The notes: a model not told the origin generated them from the sequence alone. A stretch of 14,205 nt of DNA from Flavobacteriaceae bacterium (GCA_008081325.1 VMCO01000036.1:1-14205); one strand, 5' to 3'; shown: positions 1-8,435, counted from the first letter of the stretch. Numbers and translations: made by a program.

Positions 1-3000
1 TTAAAATTATTAAAAAGTACAGTCACAAATGTTGAAGAACCTATTTGGGACTTGATGATGAAAAATATATATAATACTGGCGCATTTCAGCTGGATAGAG
101 AGGACTTCAAATTAAATATTTTTTATAAAGAATCATCAGAGTTAAATTATATTTCACCTGTTGAAGGCACCCCTTTTCCTTCTCCAGTTGGAGGTTCTCT
201 CCCAATTCAAGAACAACCCCTATTAAGTTTCTTTAATTTTGACAGGTTAAATTATAATAATGACCCTCAAGTTGGAGGTGATGGTTTTTTTGATTTCGTT
301 CCACAAATTACCGTAATCCAACAATCTGGTAAAATTATATTTACGAAGGCTGAACCTTTTGGAGAGTTTTTATTTGAGTCTTTAAGATTAGATTTTTCAG
401 AGAATTACAATGGTGATCAAAACAATTTAAGTGATTATAACTTAAACCAAAAAAAATATGTATATCATACACTTTATAATTCCACAAAAACAGCTGCAGA
501 GCAGGCTGCAGAAAAAAATAAATTCTTAGTTAAAGGTAAATATAAATCATCTTCTGGAGGTGGAATTCCAATTGGTGCATATAATGTACCAAGAGGATCT
601 GTGACAGTTACTGCAGGTGGTAGAGTTTTAGTTGAAGGAGTTGATTATACAGTTAATTATCAAATGGGAACAGTTCAAATTTTAGATGCTGGATTGCAAG
701 CCTCAAATATCCCCATTAATGTAAGTGTGGAAAATAATGCATTATTTGGTCAACAAACAAAAAGATTTTCTGGAGTAAATATTGAACATCAATTTAGCGA
801 TGATTTTATTGTTTCTGGTACATTGCTAAATTTACATGAAAGACCTCTAACACAAAAAGCAAATTTTGGTACAGAACCCATCAATAATACAATATTTGGC
901 TTTGACGGAAATTTTTCTAAAGAAGTCCCTTTATTAACAAGGCTTGTCAATAAACTACCAAACATTGAAACAGATGTTCCTTCAAATTTCTCGCTTAGAG
1001 GGGAATTTGCATATCTACTTCCAGGTGCACCTAAAGGAAATAATTTTAATGGTGAAGCTACTTCATATATAGATGATTTTGAAGGAACTCAAAATGTTAT
1101 TGACTTATTGGCGCCTCAATCTTGGTCAATTGCAAGTAGACCAAAAAACCTTGGTAATATATACTCTGAGGGTGGTGAGGATGATAATGGGATTCAAAAT
1201 GGTTATGATAGAGCTTTACTTAATTGGTATTCAATAGATCCAATTTTTTACAGCAGTCAGAGACCATCTGAAATTTCAAATGAGGATTTATCAAACCTAT
1301 ATTCCAGAAGAATATTTATAGATGAAATTTTCCCACAGGTTGATTTAGTTCAAGGTCAAACAACAGTTATTAATTCATTGGATTTAAATTATTATCCAAA
1401 TCTAAGAGGACCATATAATATGGATCCCTCAGTTTCTGACGGAATAATTGATAATGTTGATGATGCTTGGGCCGGTATAACAAGACAAATAAATACGACC
1501 GATTTCGAACAATCTAATGTTGAATATCTGGAATTTTGGTTAATGGATCCTTTTTTAGAAAGTGACCAAAATAATGGTGGTAAACTTACTTTTAACCTTG
1601 GAAATATTTCAGAGGACATTATTAAAGATGGAAGAAAGCAATATGAAAATGGTCTTCCTGAAGATGGTGATATAAGTCTTTTACCAACAACGACATGGGG
1701 AACAGTTGTGCCTCAAAATCAATCTTTAGTATATGCTTTTTCATCTGTTGGAGATTCAAGAACTAATCAGGATGTTGGTATTGACGGTTATGATGATAAT
1801 GAAGAGGCTAATGTATTTTCAGACTTTTCAAATTTATCAGATCCTGCAAATGATAATTATAGCTATTTCTTAAATAAACAAGGTAGTATTTTTGAAAGAT
1901 ATATGAGTTATAATGGTTTAGAAGGAAATTCACCCGAAACTATTTCTGATACCGACCGAGGATCCTCAACCTACCCTGATGTTGAAGATATAAACAGAGA
2001 TAATACAATGAATACTATTGATAGTTATTATGAATACGAACTTGAAATATCTCCAAATTCATTGTCAAATCTAAATAACCCTTATATAATTGACCGAAAA
2101 GAAAAAAACGTGAGTTTGCCCAATGGAACTTCCGAGTTGGTAAGATGGTATCAATTCAGAATTCCAGTAAATGAACCCACTAGTTCTATTGGTGGAATTT
2201 CAGATTTTAGATCCATTAGATTTATGAGAATGTATTTGACTGAATTTAGTCAAAATACAATTTTTAGATTTGGTACTCTAGAACTTGTTAGAAGTGATTG
2301 GAGAAAGTATCAATTAAGTCTTGATGAAGAAATTGACAATAACAATGACACAACAGATTTTTCAGTGGGAATAATTGGTATACAAGAAAATGAAGAAAGT
2401 TATGTTTCACCTCCAGGAGTTGAAAGAGAACAGTTTAATAATAATAACACAATCGTAAGGCAGAATGAGCAATCTTTGGTTTTAAATATTTGTGAATTAG
2501 AGCCAGAAGATTCGAGAGGTGTCTATAAAAATATTAATGTTGACATGAGACAGTTTAATCGTCTTAGAATGTTTTTACATGCTGAAGATGGGTCATCTCC
2601 AGGGTTTACCGATGGAGATATAATAGGATTTGTTAGACTTGGAAATGATCTTTCAGAAAATTATTATCAAATTGAGATTCCTTTACAAGAATCACCCTCT
2701 GGTTCATTAGACCCTCAATCAGTATGGCCTGTTGTTAATGAGATAGATTTACCAATAAGTGCGCTAGAAACGATTAAATCTCTTTCGATTCTTAACGGAA
2801 CATTAGGTTCAGATCAGCCTATTTTTTATAATGTAATAAACGAAGATGTTGACCAAGAACCAGTGAATGAATTTTCACCACTAGATGTTGGACAGCAAAG
2901 AATTTCAATTAAAGGAAATCCTAATTTTGGAGATATTAGAACCTTAATGATAGGTGTAAAAAATCCAAGTCAGGATAATATGGATGTTTGTGCAGAAGTT

Positions 3001-5688
3001 TGGTTTAACGAATTAAGACTTTCTGATATGGATAACGAAGGAGGATGGGCCGCAACATTAGCAGTTGATACAAATATTGCAGATTTTATGAATATTTCAG
3101 CTACTGCTAGACAGAGTACTAGTGGGTTTGGTAATATAGAGCAGGGCCCAAGTGAAAGAGACAAAGCAGATAAAAAACAGTATGATATAATTTCTAACAT
3201 AAATGTTGGTCAGTTATTTCCAAAAAAATGGGGATTAAATATTCCTTTAAATTATGGTCAAGGAGAAGAGTCTATTACACCAGAATTTGATCAGCAATAT
3301 AGAGATATTACTCTGTCATCGAGAATGGATCAGGCAGAATCACAAGAAGATAAAAAAGCAATTTTAAGACAGTCAGAGGATTATACAAAAAGAAAGAGTT
3401 TAAATTTAATTGGTGTTAATAAGCAGAGAACTAATGATGAAAAAACACCAAGATTTTATGATGTAGAAAATCTTACATTCAACTATTCCTATAATGAAGT
3501 TAATCACAGAGATTATGAAATTGAAAATATGCTTGATCAAAATGTTAGAGCAGGAGTAAATTATAACTTCAATTTCAACACTGTTAAGCTTGAGCCTTTA
3601 AAGAATAATGATTCTATTTTCAATAGTAAATATTTAAAAATATTAAAAGATTTTAATGTTAATTTATTGCCTTCAAGCATCAGTGTTAATACAAATTACA
3701 TCAGACAATTTAACAAGCAAAAATTTAGAGAGGTTGATTTAACACAGGATAATATTGGAATTCAAGAATTATTTAGGAGAAACTATTCATTTGATTTTGA
3801 ATTAGCGATTAGTTATCCAATTTCTGAAAATTTATCTATTGACTATAATATTGGAAATAACAATATTGTCAGAAATTATTTCATCGATGATCAAATTAAT
3901 GGTGTGCAAGATTCAGAATTAGATGTTTGGGATAGATTCTTTGATATTGGAGATCCAAATAGACAGGTTCAGCAATTTGAAGTTAATTACGACATACCCT
4001 TTAATAAAATTCCAACCTTTAATTTTTTAAAAACCACTTATTCCTACACTGGAGATTATCAATGGCAAAAGGGATCTGATCTTTTTGGAAATCTAACTTT
4101 AGATGGGCAAACTTATGATCTTGGAAATTCTGTTTCAAACGCAAATACTCACAATATCAATTCTGTATTGGATATGCAGAAGTTTTACAGATACTTAGGT
4201 TTGACAAAACTCACTAATAGTTCGGATTCGAAAGGAGTCAGAGGATTTTCTAACAATAATCAAACAAAAAAAACAAACCCTATTTTAAAGTCATTTATTA
4301 ATTTAATAACCACAGTTAAAAGAATTCAGGTTAATTATTCTGAAAATAATGGATCCTATTTGCCAGGTTTCTTAGACACCCCAGGATTCATAGGATCATT
4401 TACACCAACATTTGGATATGTTTTCGGTAGTCAAAAAGATATTAGATATTTAGCAGCAAGAAACGGATGGTTAACCGTTTTCCCAGAATTTAATCAGCAA
4501 TTTTCAGCTACTAATAATACAAATCTTACATTTTCTGCAAACTTGGTTCCATTAAATGATTTAAAAATTGACTTAACCGGTGGTAGAACATATGCTGAAA
4601 ATATTACCGAATCATTCAATACTTTCGATACAGATAATGATGGTTTTAGTGACATATATAATCCGTTTATTCAGAACTCAGTTGGTAATTTTAATATTTC
4701 AACAGTTTTAATTAAAACAGCTTTTACAAAAAGTGACGAATTTAGTTCTGAGGTATTTGAAACTTTTAAGTCCAACAGGCTAATAATTGCTAGAAGACTT
4801 GCAGCCCAGCAAGGGGTTGATTTTACAAATCCAAATAATTTTGAAAATGGTGATTTAAATGGTTTCCCACTTGGTTTTGGAAAAACTAGTCAATCAGTTT
4901 TATTACCGTCATTTTTGTCTGCTTATAGTGGCTCAGACGCTAATAAAGTTAGTTTGGGAGCATTTAGAGATGTTCCAATACCAAATTGGACTATTAAATA
5001 TTCAGGTTTTATGAAAATGAAATGGTTTAGACAGAAGTTTAAAAGATTTTCAATATCACACGGATATAATTCAATGTATACTATCAATCAATTTAGATCA
5101 AATTTAGATTATGCTCAGCCTGATTTTAATCTAGATTACAGCCTTCAAAACAATGATGTTTTTGATCAGTCTGACAATTATAAAAACAAAACATTATTTA
5201 GTAATATCAATCTTATGGAACAATTTAGTCCATTAATTAAAGTTGATTTAGAAATGAAAAACTCTTTAAAATTGGTTACTGAGATTAGAAAAGATAGATT
5301 ACTTTCATTGAGTTTTGATAATAATCTATTAACAGAAATTCAGGGTAATGAGTATATTCTTGGATTAGGATATAGAGTTAAAGATCTTCAAATAAGATCT
5401 AGACTGGGTGGTTCAAGTCAATTAATTAAGAGTGATTTAAATATGAAAGCTGACTTTTCTGTTAGGAATAATAAAACAATTGTTAGATATTTGGATCTTG
5501 AAAATAATCAAGTAACGTCAGGTCAGACTATTTTGAATTTAAAATATTCTGCTGATTACGCGTTTAGTCAAAATTTAACGGGAATATTTTATTTTGACTA
5601 CTCTTTTTCTGAGTATGCAATTTCCACTGCGTTTCCTCAGACGACGATTAGAGCTGGCTTTACTATGAGATATAATTTTGGAAATTAA
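1..5688 (+). CDS. sprA: SprA, type IX secretion outer-membrane translocon (5' end outside window)
   Basis: SprA forms the giant single-chain beta-barrel through which type IX secretion substrates cross the outer membrane, and is needed for gliding in flavobacteria. The frame is open from base 1, so the first ATG (52) is internal: the residues before it (VEEPIWDLMMKNIY) continue the same conserved protein. The 1895 codons present compare with about 2400 in the family, so roughly 500 N-terminal residues are missing. Numbering from base 1, family-typical segments are NVPRGSVTVTAGG (195-207), DDFEGTQNVIDLLAPQSW (358-375) and EVWFNELRLSD (about 999-1009). The second half alternates polar and aromatic residues as barrel strands do, and the chain ends in MRYNFGN, a plausible outer-membrane insertion signal. 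Only two cysteines occur (831 and 997). gcvH follows after 10 nt. Identification is firm; the strand assignment is inferred. Confidence 0.95.
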   Translation, partial: LKLLKSTVTNVEEPIWDLMMKNIYNTGAFQLDREDFKLNIFYKESSELNYISPVEGTPFPSPVGGSLPIQEQPLLSFFNFDRLNYNNDPQVGGDGFFDFVPQITVIQQSGKIIFTKAEPFGEFLFESLRLDFSENYNGDQNNLSDYNLNQKKYVYHTLYNSTKTAAEQAAEKNKFLVKGKYKSSSGGGIPIGAYNVPRGSVTVTAGGRVLVEGVDYTVNYQMGTVQILDAGLQASNIPINVSVENNALFGQQTKRFSGVNIEHQFSDDFIVSGTLLNLHERPLTQKANFGTEPINNTIFGFDGNFSKEVPLLTRLVNKLPNIETDVPSNFSLRGEFAYLLPGAPKGNNFNGEATSYIDDFEGTQNVIDLLAPQSWSIASRPKNLGNIYSEGGEDDNGIQNGYDRALLNWYSIDPIFYSSQRPSEISNEDLSNLYSRRIFIDEIFPQVDLVQGQTTVINSLDLNYYPNLRGPYNMDPSVSDGIIDNVDDAWAGITRQINTTDFEQSNVEYLEFWLMDPFLESDQNNGGKLTFNLGNISEDIIKDGRKQYENGLPEDGDISLLPTTTWGTVVPQNQSLVYAFSSVGDSRTNQDVGIDGYDDNEEANVFSDFSNLSDPANDNYSYFLNKQGSIFERYMSYNGLEGNSPETISDTDRGSSTYPDVEDINRDNTMNTIDSYYEYELEISPNSLSNLNNPYIIDRKEKNVSLPNGTSELVRWYQFRIPVNEPTSSIGGISDFRSIRFMRMYLTEFSQNTIFRFGTLELVRSDWRKYQLSLDEEIDNNNDTTDFSVGIIGIQENEESYVSPPGVEREQFNNNNTIVRQNEQSLVLNICELEPEDSRGVYKNINVDMRQFNRLRMFLHAEDGSSPGFTDGDIIGFVRLGNDLSENYYQIEIPLQESPSGSLDPQSVWPVVNEIDLPISALETIKSLSILNGTLGSDQPIFYNVINEDVDQEPVNEFSPLDVGQQRISIKGNPNFGDIRTLMIGVKNPSQDNMDVCAEVWFNELRLSDMDNEGGWAATLAVDTNIADFMNISATARQSTSGFGNIEQGPSERDKADKKQYDIISNINVGQLFPKKWGLNIPLNYGQGEESITPEFDQQYRDITLSSRMDQAESQEDKKAILRQSEDYTKRKSLNLIGVNKQRTNDEKTPRFYDVENLTFNYSYNEVNHRDYEIENMLDQNVRAGVNYNFNFNTVKLEPLKNNDSIFNSKYLKILKDFNVNLLPSSISVNTNYIRQFNKQKFREVDLTQDNIGIQELFRRNYSFDFELAISYPISENLSIDYNIGNNNIVRNYFIDDQINGVQDSELDVWDRFFDIGDPNRQVQQFEVNYDIPFNKIPTFNFLKTTYSYTGDYQWQKGSDLFGNLTLDGQTYDLGNSVSNANTHNINSVLDMQKFYRYLGLTKLTNSSDSKGVRGFSNNNQTKKTNPILKSFINLITTVKRIQVNYSENNGSYLPGFLDTPGFIGSFTPTFGYVFGSQKDIRYLAARNGWLTVFPEFNQQFSATNNTNLTFSANLVPLNDLKIDLTGGRTYAENITESFNTFDTDNDGFSDIYNPFIQNSVGNFNISTVLIKTAFTKSDEFSSEVFETFKSNRLIIARRLAAQQGVDFTNPNNFENGDLNGFPLGFGKTSQSVLLPSFLSAYSGSDANKVSLGAFRDVPIPNWTIKYSGFMKMKWFRQKFKRFSISHGYNSMYTINQFRSNLDYAQPDFNLDYSLQNNDVFDQSDNYKNKTLFSNINLMEQFSPLIKVDLEMKNSLKLVTEIRKDRLLSLSFDNNLLTEIQGNEYILGLGYRVKDLQIRSRLGGSSQLIKSDLNMKADFSVRNNKTIVRYLDLENNQVTSGQTILNLKYSADYAFSQNLTGIFYFDYSFSEYAISTAFPQTTIRAGFTMRYNFGN
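5648..5680 (+). promoter_or_regulatory. Candidate gcvH promoter inside the sprA 3' end
   Basis: TAATTTTG at 5673-5680 is an exact match to the Bacteroidota -7 pattern TAnnTTTG. TTAG at 5648-5651 matches the -33 TTTG in three of four bases with a 21-nt spacer. It would start transcription shortly before the gcvH ATG at 5699. The site overlaps codons for the conserved end of SprA (YNFG), so the match may come from coding constraint. Confidence 0.3.
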
Positions 5689-5698
5689 TAATTAAAAA

Positions 5699-6079
5699 AT
5701 GAATATACCTGAAGAGTTAAAATACACCAAAGATCACGAGTGGATATCAATCGAAGGAGATGTTGCTACCGTTGGTATCACAGATTTTGCACAAAGAGAA
5801 TTAGGAGATATTGTTTATGTAGAAGTTGAGACTGTAGGAGAAACTTTGGAGGCAGACGAAGTTTTTGGAACAGTTGAAGCCGTAAAGACAGTTTCAGATT
5901 TATTTCTTCCTGTTTCTGGTGAGATTATAGAATTCAATGAAGAATTAGAAGATACCCCTGAAGATGTTAATGCGGATCCTTACTCAAAGGGTTGGATGAT
6001 TAAATTGAAGGTTTCAAATATTGGAGACATAGATCAATTATTAGATTCAAACCAGTATAGGGAACTTATTGGGGAATAA
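5699..6079 (+). CDS. gcvH: Glycine cleavage system H protein
   Basis: GcvH is the cytoplasmic lipoyl carrier that shuttles the aminomethyl group between the P, T and L proteins of glycine cleavage. The 126-residue length is normal for the family. The lipoyl-lysine is K63 in VEAVKTVSDL, followed by the typical LPVSGEI turn at about 70-76. The N-terminus LKYTKDHEW (7-15) and the stretch DITDFAQRELGD-like region (GITDFAQRELGD, 26-37) are also characteristic. The ATG at 5699 is preceded by an A-rich leader (ATTAAAAA) without a Shine-Dalgarno sequence, as usual in Bacteroidota. It lies 10 nt after sprA and may be co-transcribed with it or use a site in the end of sprA. The genes for P, T and L proteins are not in the window. 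Confidence 0.96.
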   Translation: MNIPEELKYTKDHEWISIEGDVATVGITDFAQRELGDIVYVEVETVGETLEADEVFGTVEAVKTVSDLFLPVSGEIIEFNEELEDTPEDVNADPYSKGWMIKLKVSNIGDIDQLLDSNQYRELIGE

Positions 6080-6153
6080 TTTGTTTAATTTAAGCTCAAT
6101 AATTTCTTCTCAATTATTAAAAATAAAAATTATTTTTTTTACAAATTATTAGT

Positions 6154-6161
6154 TACTTTAG
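6154..6161 (+). promoter_or_regulatory. Weak candidate -7 element before tonB
   Basis: TACTTTAG in the 99-nt gap between gcvH and tonB matches TAnnTTTG in seven of eight positions. No TTTG or TTG lies at the expected distance upstream, only a T-tract. It ends 17 nt before the ATG. Such a match is common by chance in AT-rich sequence, so this is a hint only. Confidence 0.22.
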
Positions 6162-6178
6162 CCTAGTTATATTTTTTT

Positions 6179-6889
6179 ATGCAGAACAAAAAAAATCCAA
6201 AAGCAGATATCGGAAGAAATAGCTCACTATACTTTGCTGTAGGATTGGCCTTAATGATGTTTTTATCTTATGGAACAATCAATTATAAAGTATACGATAA
6301 AGATGCTTTGGGTCTGGATAAAGTAAGTATGGATGCACTTGATGAGGAGGAAGTTCCAATTACTGAACAAGTAAAACCTCCGCCGCCTCCGCCGCCTCCG
6401 CCGCCTGCTCCTGAGGTTATTGAAATTGTTGAAGATGAAGAAGAAGTTGAGGAAACTATTATAGAATCTACAGAATCAGATGAAGAACTAGAAATAGAAG
6501 ACATCGAAATAGAAGAAGTAGAAGAAGATGTTGAAGTTCCTTTTGCTGTAATTGAAAATGTTCCTGTTTTTCCTGGTTGTGAAAGAGGGAATAATGAAAA
6601 GAAAAGAAAATGTATGTCTGAAAAAATTGCAAAATTTGTTCAGAGAAAATTTAACACTGATTTAGCTGGTGACTTAGGATTGACTGGAAGACAGAGGATT
6701 AGTGTGATATTTAAAATAGACAAAAGTGGTAATGTAACCGGTGTAAGAGCCAGAGCACCACACCCAAGGTTAGAAAAGGAAGCTCAGAGAGTTATAAACT
6801 TATTACCAAAAATGCAGCCTGGCAAGCAAAGAGGTAAAGCCGTAATCGTTCCTTATTCTCTTCCGATAATTTTCCAAGTTCAGGATTAA
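6179..6889 (+). CDS. tonB: TonB-family energy transducer
   Basis: TonB proteins carry proton-motive energy from an inner-membrane ExbB/ExbD motor across the periplasm to outer-membrane TonB-dependent transporters. The 236-residue protein has a short cytoplasmic N-terminus, one membrane anchor (about 15-33), a run of ten prolines (67-76), a very acidic linker (about 81-120) and a C-terminal TonB domain (about 125-235). The C-terminal domain opens with the Bacteroidota motif VPVFPGCE (128-135), has a second cysteine at 145, and includes the strand IDKSGNVTGVRA (180-191). ATG at 6179 places the anchor correctly. It lies 99 nt after gcvH and 71 nt before the heme O synthase gene, with no exbB or exbD nearby. 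Bacteroidota usually carry several TonB paralogues, so which transporters it serves cannot be told. The symbol is used for the family. Confidence 0.9.
   Translation: MQNKKNPKADIGRNSSLYFAVGLALMMFLSYGTINYKVYDKDALGLDKVSMDALDEEEVPITEQVKPPPPPPPPPPAPEVIEIVEDEEEVEETIIESTESDEELEIEDIEIEEVEEDVEVPFAVIENVPVFPGCERGNNEKKRKCMSEKIAKFVQRKFNTDLAGDLGLTGRQRISVIFKIDKSGNVTGVRARAPHPRLEKEAQRVINLLPKMQPGKQRGKAVIVPYSLPIIFQVQD
6377..6406 (+). repeat. In-frame GC-rich tandem repeat encoding ten prolines
   Basis: Three perfect copies of the 9-mer CCTCCGCCG (6377-6385, 6386-6394, 6395-6403) plus a final CCT encode Pro67-Pro76 of the TonB protein. It stands out sharply from the surrounding AT-rich DNA. Gain or loss of units would keep the frame and change linker length by three residues each. 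Confidence 0.9.
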
Positions 6890-6932
6890 TATCTTTTTAA
6901 TGATTTTAAATTAATTAAGGTAGAATAAACCT

Positions 6933-6940
6933 TATCTTTG
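6933..6940 (+). promoter_or_regulatory. Candidate promoter -7 element for the heme O synthase gene
   Basis: TATCTTTG is an exact match to the Bacteroidota -7 pattern TAnnTTTG, lying in the gap after tonB and 20 nt before the TTG start codon at 6961. No clear -33 TTTG is present at 19-21 nt upstream; the region there is plain AT-rich sequence. If used, the leader of the respiratory block would be only around 10-15 nt. Confidence 0.5.
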
Positions 6941-6960
6941 CAACTAATTTATTAGAAATT

Positions 6961-7830
6961 TTGTCTACAAATATTTCAATACCCATAATTAAAGAGCTTA
7001 CAAAATTTAGGCTGACTCTCAGTGTCGTTTTTTCTTCATTTATAAGTTATTTTCTAGGAGCTTCTGAAATAAATTATATTGAACTTTTTTATTTAATTGC
7101 GGGTGGTATTCTTATCGTAGGTTCATCAAATATTTTCAATCAAGTAATCGAAAGGGATTTAGATAAGCTTATGAAAAGAACTCAAAATAGACCTTTACCA
7201 AAAGAAGAAATAACTCCCAGAACAGCTCTATTTTTAGCTATACTTTCAGCAGTAATTGGATTATTGTTTATGTATCTAATAAATTTAAAAGTTGCAATTC
7301 TTGCAGCTACCTCGATATTTCTTTACACAGCTATATATACACCAATGAAATTAGTAAGCCCACTTTCAGTTTTTGTTGGTGCAATTCCAGGAGCTTTTCC
7401 TTTTATGATTGGTTGGGTAGCTGCAACAAACGATATTGGGATTGAGGCACTAACTTTATTTTTGATGCAATTTTTTTGGCAGTTTCCACATTTTTGGTCT
7501 ATTGGTTGGTCACAAAATAGTGATTATGAAAAAGCTGGTTTCAAAATGTTACCGACAGGCAAAAAAGACAAGTCCACCTCGGCACAAATTTTGTTCTATT
7601 CTATATGGGCAGTATTGATTTCTATAGTACCTTTTTTTGGGATTACTGGAGAATTAAGACTGAGTGTCATTGGAGTCATTGTCGTTATTGCTTTAGGAGG
7701 TCTTTTAATCTATAAGTCATATGTTTTATTTTTAGACGGAAAAAACGACAATGCAAAAAAATTAATGTTAACAAGTGTGATATACCTTACGTTTATACAA
7801 CTCACATTTTTATTTGATAAAATATTTTGA
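6961..7830 (+). CDS. ctaB: Heme O synthase (protoheme IX farnesyltransferase)
   Basis: This UbiA-superfamily membrane enzyme (CtaB/CyoE) transfers a farnesyl group from farnesyl diphosphate to heme b, making heme O for heme-copper oxidases. The 289-residue length is typical. The first prenyl-diphosphate/Mg binding motif is NQVIERDLDKLMKRTQNRPL (60-79). The second conserved region includes WQFPHFW (173-179) and DYEKAGFKMLP (188-198). The YTP segment followed by GAIPGAFPF lies at about 126-148. Eight to nine hydrophobic helices can be seen. No ATG precedes the conserved region (the next Met is residue 71), so TTG at 6961 is the best start; it gives the normal short tail before the first helix. 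A -7-like site lies 20 nt upstream. The next gene begins 2 nt after the stop. cyoE is an equivalent name. Confidence 0.94.
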   Translation: MSTNISIPIIKELTKFRLTLSVVFSSFISYFLGASEINYIELFYLIAGGILIVGSSNIFNQVIERDLDKLMKRTQNRPLPKEEITPRTALFLAILSAVIGLLFMYLINLKVAILAATSIFLYTAIYTPMKLVSPLSVFVGAIPGAFPFMIGWVAATNDIGIEALTLFLMQFFWQFPHFWSIGWSQNSDYEKAGFKMLPTGKKDKSTSAQILFYSIWAVLISIVPFFGITGELRLSVIGVIVVIALGGLLIYKSYVLFLDGKNDNAKKLMLTSVIYLTFIQLTFLFDKIF

Positions 7831-7832
7831 TT

Positions 7833-8402
7833 ATGAGTTCATTAGAAAATAAAAAAAACAGAGCTTTAAAAATGATGTTATGGTTTGGAATTGGATCACT
7901 TTTCATGACTTTTGCCGGGCTTACAAGTGCATTTATAGTAAGTAAAAACAGAGAAGATTGGGTTCAAAATTTTGATTTGCCAGATGCTTTTTATTACAGC
8001 TTAATTTTTATACTTTCAAGTAGTATAATATTGATTTTTGCCAGGAAATTTTTGCTAAAAAATCAACAAAAAAAAGTTTCGGTCTTATTATTATGTACAA
8101 TATTATTGGGAACGTTATTTATTATATTTCAATTTATTGGTTTCGGTCAAATAATGAATGATGGATACCATTTTACAGGTCCAACAAGTACAATCAATAG
8201 CTCCTTCATTTTTTTAATCGCCTTTGTACATTTAGTTCATGTGTTGGTGGCATTAATTGCATTATTTGTAGTTTTTATCAAAAATTTAAAGGGATTATAT
8301 AATCACGAAAATTATACTGGTTTTGATCTTGCCTCAATTTTTTGGCATTTTGTAGACATTTTATGGATTTACCTGTTTATATTTTTGGTTTTCTTCGGTT
8401 AA
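7833..8402 (+). CDS. Cytochrome c oxidase subunit III family protein, short form
   Basis: Subunit III stabilises the catalytic core of heme-copper oxidases in the cytoplasmic membrane. This 189-residue protein has five predicted helices (about 15-36, 53-72, 81-102, 122-150, 168-188), the usual number for bacterial five-helix forms. Family signatures are the paired histidines in FVHLVHV (131-137) and WHFVDILW (171-178). A TTG at 7827 would extend it by two residues into the heme O synthase gene; the ATG at 7833 is preferred and leaves a 2-nt gap. In helix 3 it has FQFIGFGQI, where the longer neighbour has SQAWEW, so the usual helix Glu is absent here. It is one of two tandem subunit III-like genes; the two proteins are clearly different and not a recent duplication. 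Confidence 0.9.
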   Translation: MSSLENKKNRALKMMLWFGIGSLFMTFAGLTSAFIVSKNREDWVQNFDLPDAFYYSLIFILSSSIILIFARKFLLKNQQKKVSVLLLCTILLGTLFIIFQFIGFGQIMNDGYHFTGPTSTINSSFIFLIAFVHLVHVLVALIALFVVFIKNLKGLYNHENYTGFDLASIFWHFVDILWIYLFIFLVFFG

Positions 8403-8416
8403 AATAATTATTTTTG
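8384..8416 (+). promoter_or_regulatory. Internal promoter matching the Bacteroidota consensus, before the long subunit III gene
   Basis: TTTG at 8384-8387 and TATTTTTG at 8409-8416 are separated by 21 nt, matching TTTG-N19-21-TAnnTTTG at every fixed position. The -33 element overlaps the last codons of the short subunit III gene and the -7 element lies in the 33-nt gap, 19 nt before the ATG at 8436. This is the best promoter match in the window and suggests extra transcription of the downstream oxidase genes. Confidence 0.6.
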
Positions 8417-8435
8417 TACCTCATTAAATTAAACT

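Noticed and set aside
52..54. ATG at 52 as the start of sprA
   Set aside because: The frame is open to base 1 and the residues before the ATG continue the conserved protein, which is also about 500 residues short of family length.
1392..1619. Reverse-strand open frame inside sprA
   Set aside because: Shadow of the strongly supported sprA frame; the same applies to 2970-3200 (in sprA) and 13304-13531 (in the permease).
6098..6118. Inverted repeat AATAATT/AATTATT after gcvH as a terminator
   Set aside because: The 7-bp stem has no G:C pair and such repeats are expected by chance in AT-rich gaps; no T-tract follows directly.
6283..6504. Reverse-strand frame with polyglycine and polyserine
   Set aside because: It is the mirror image of the proline-rich and acidic part of tonB and shows no leader or family features.
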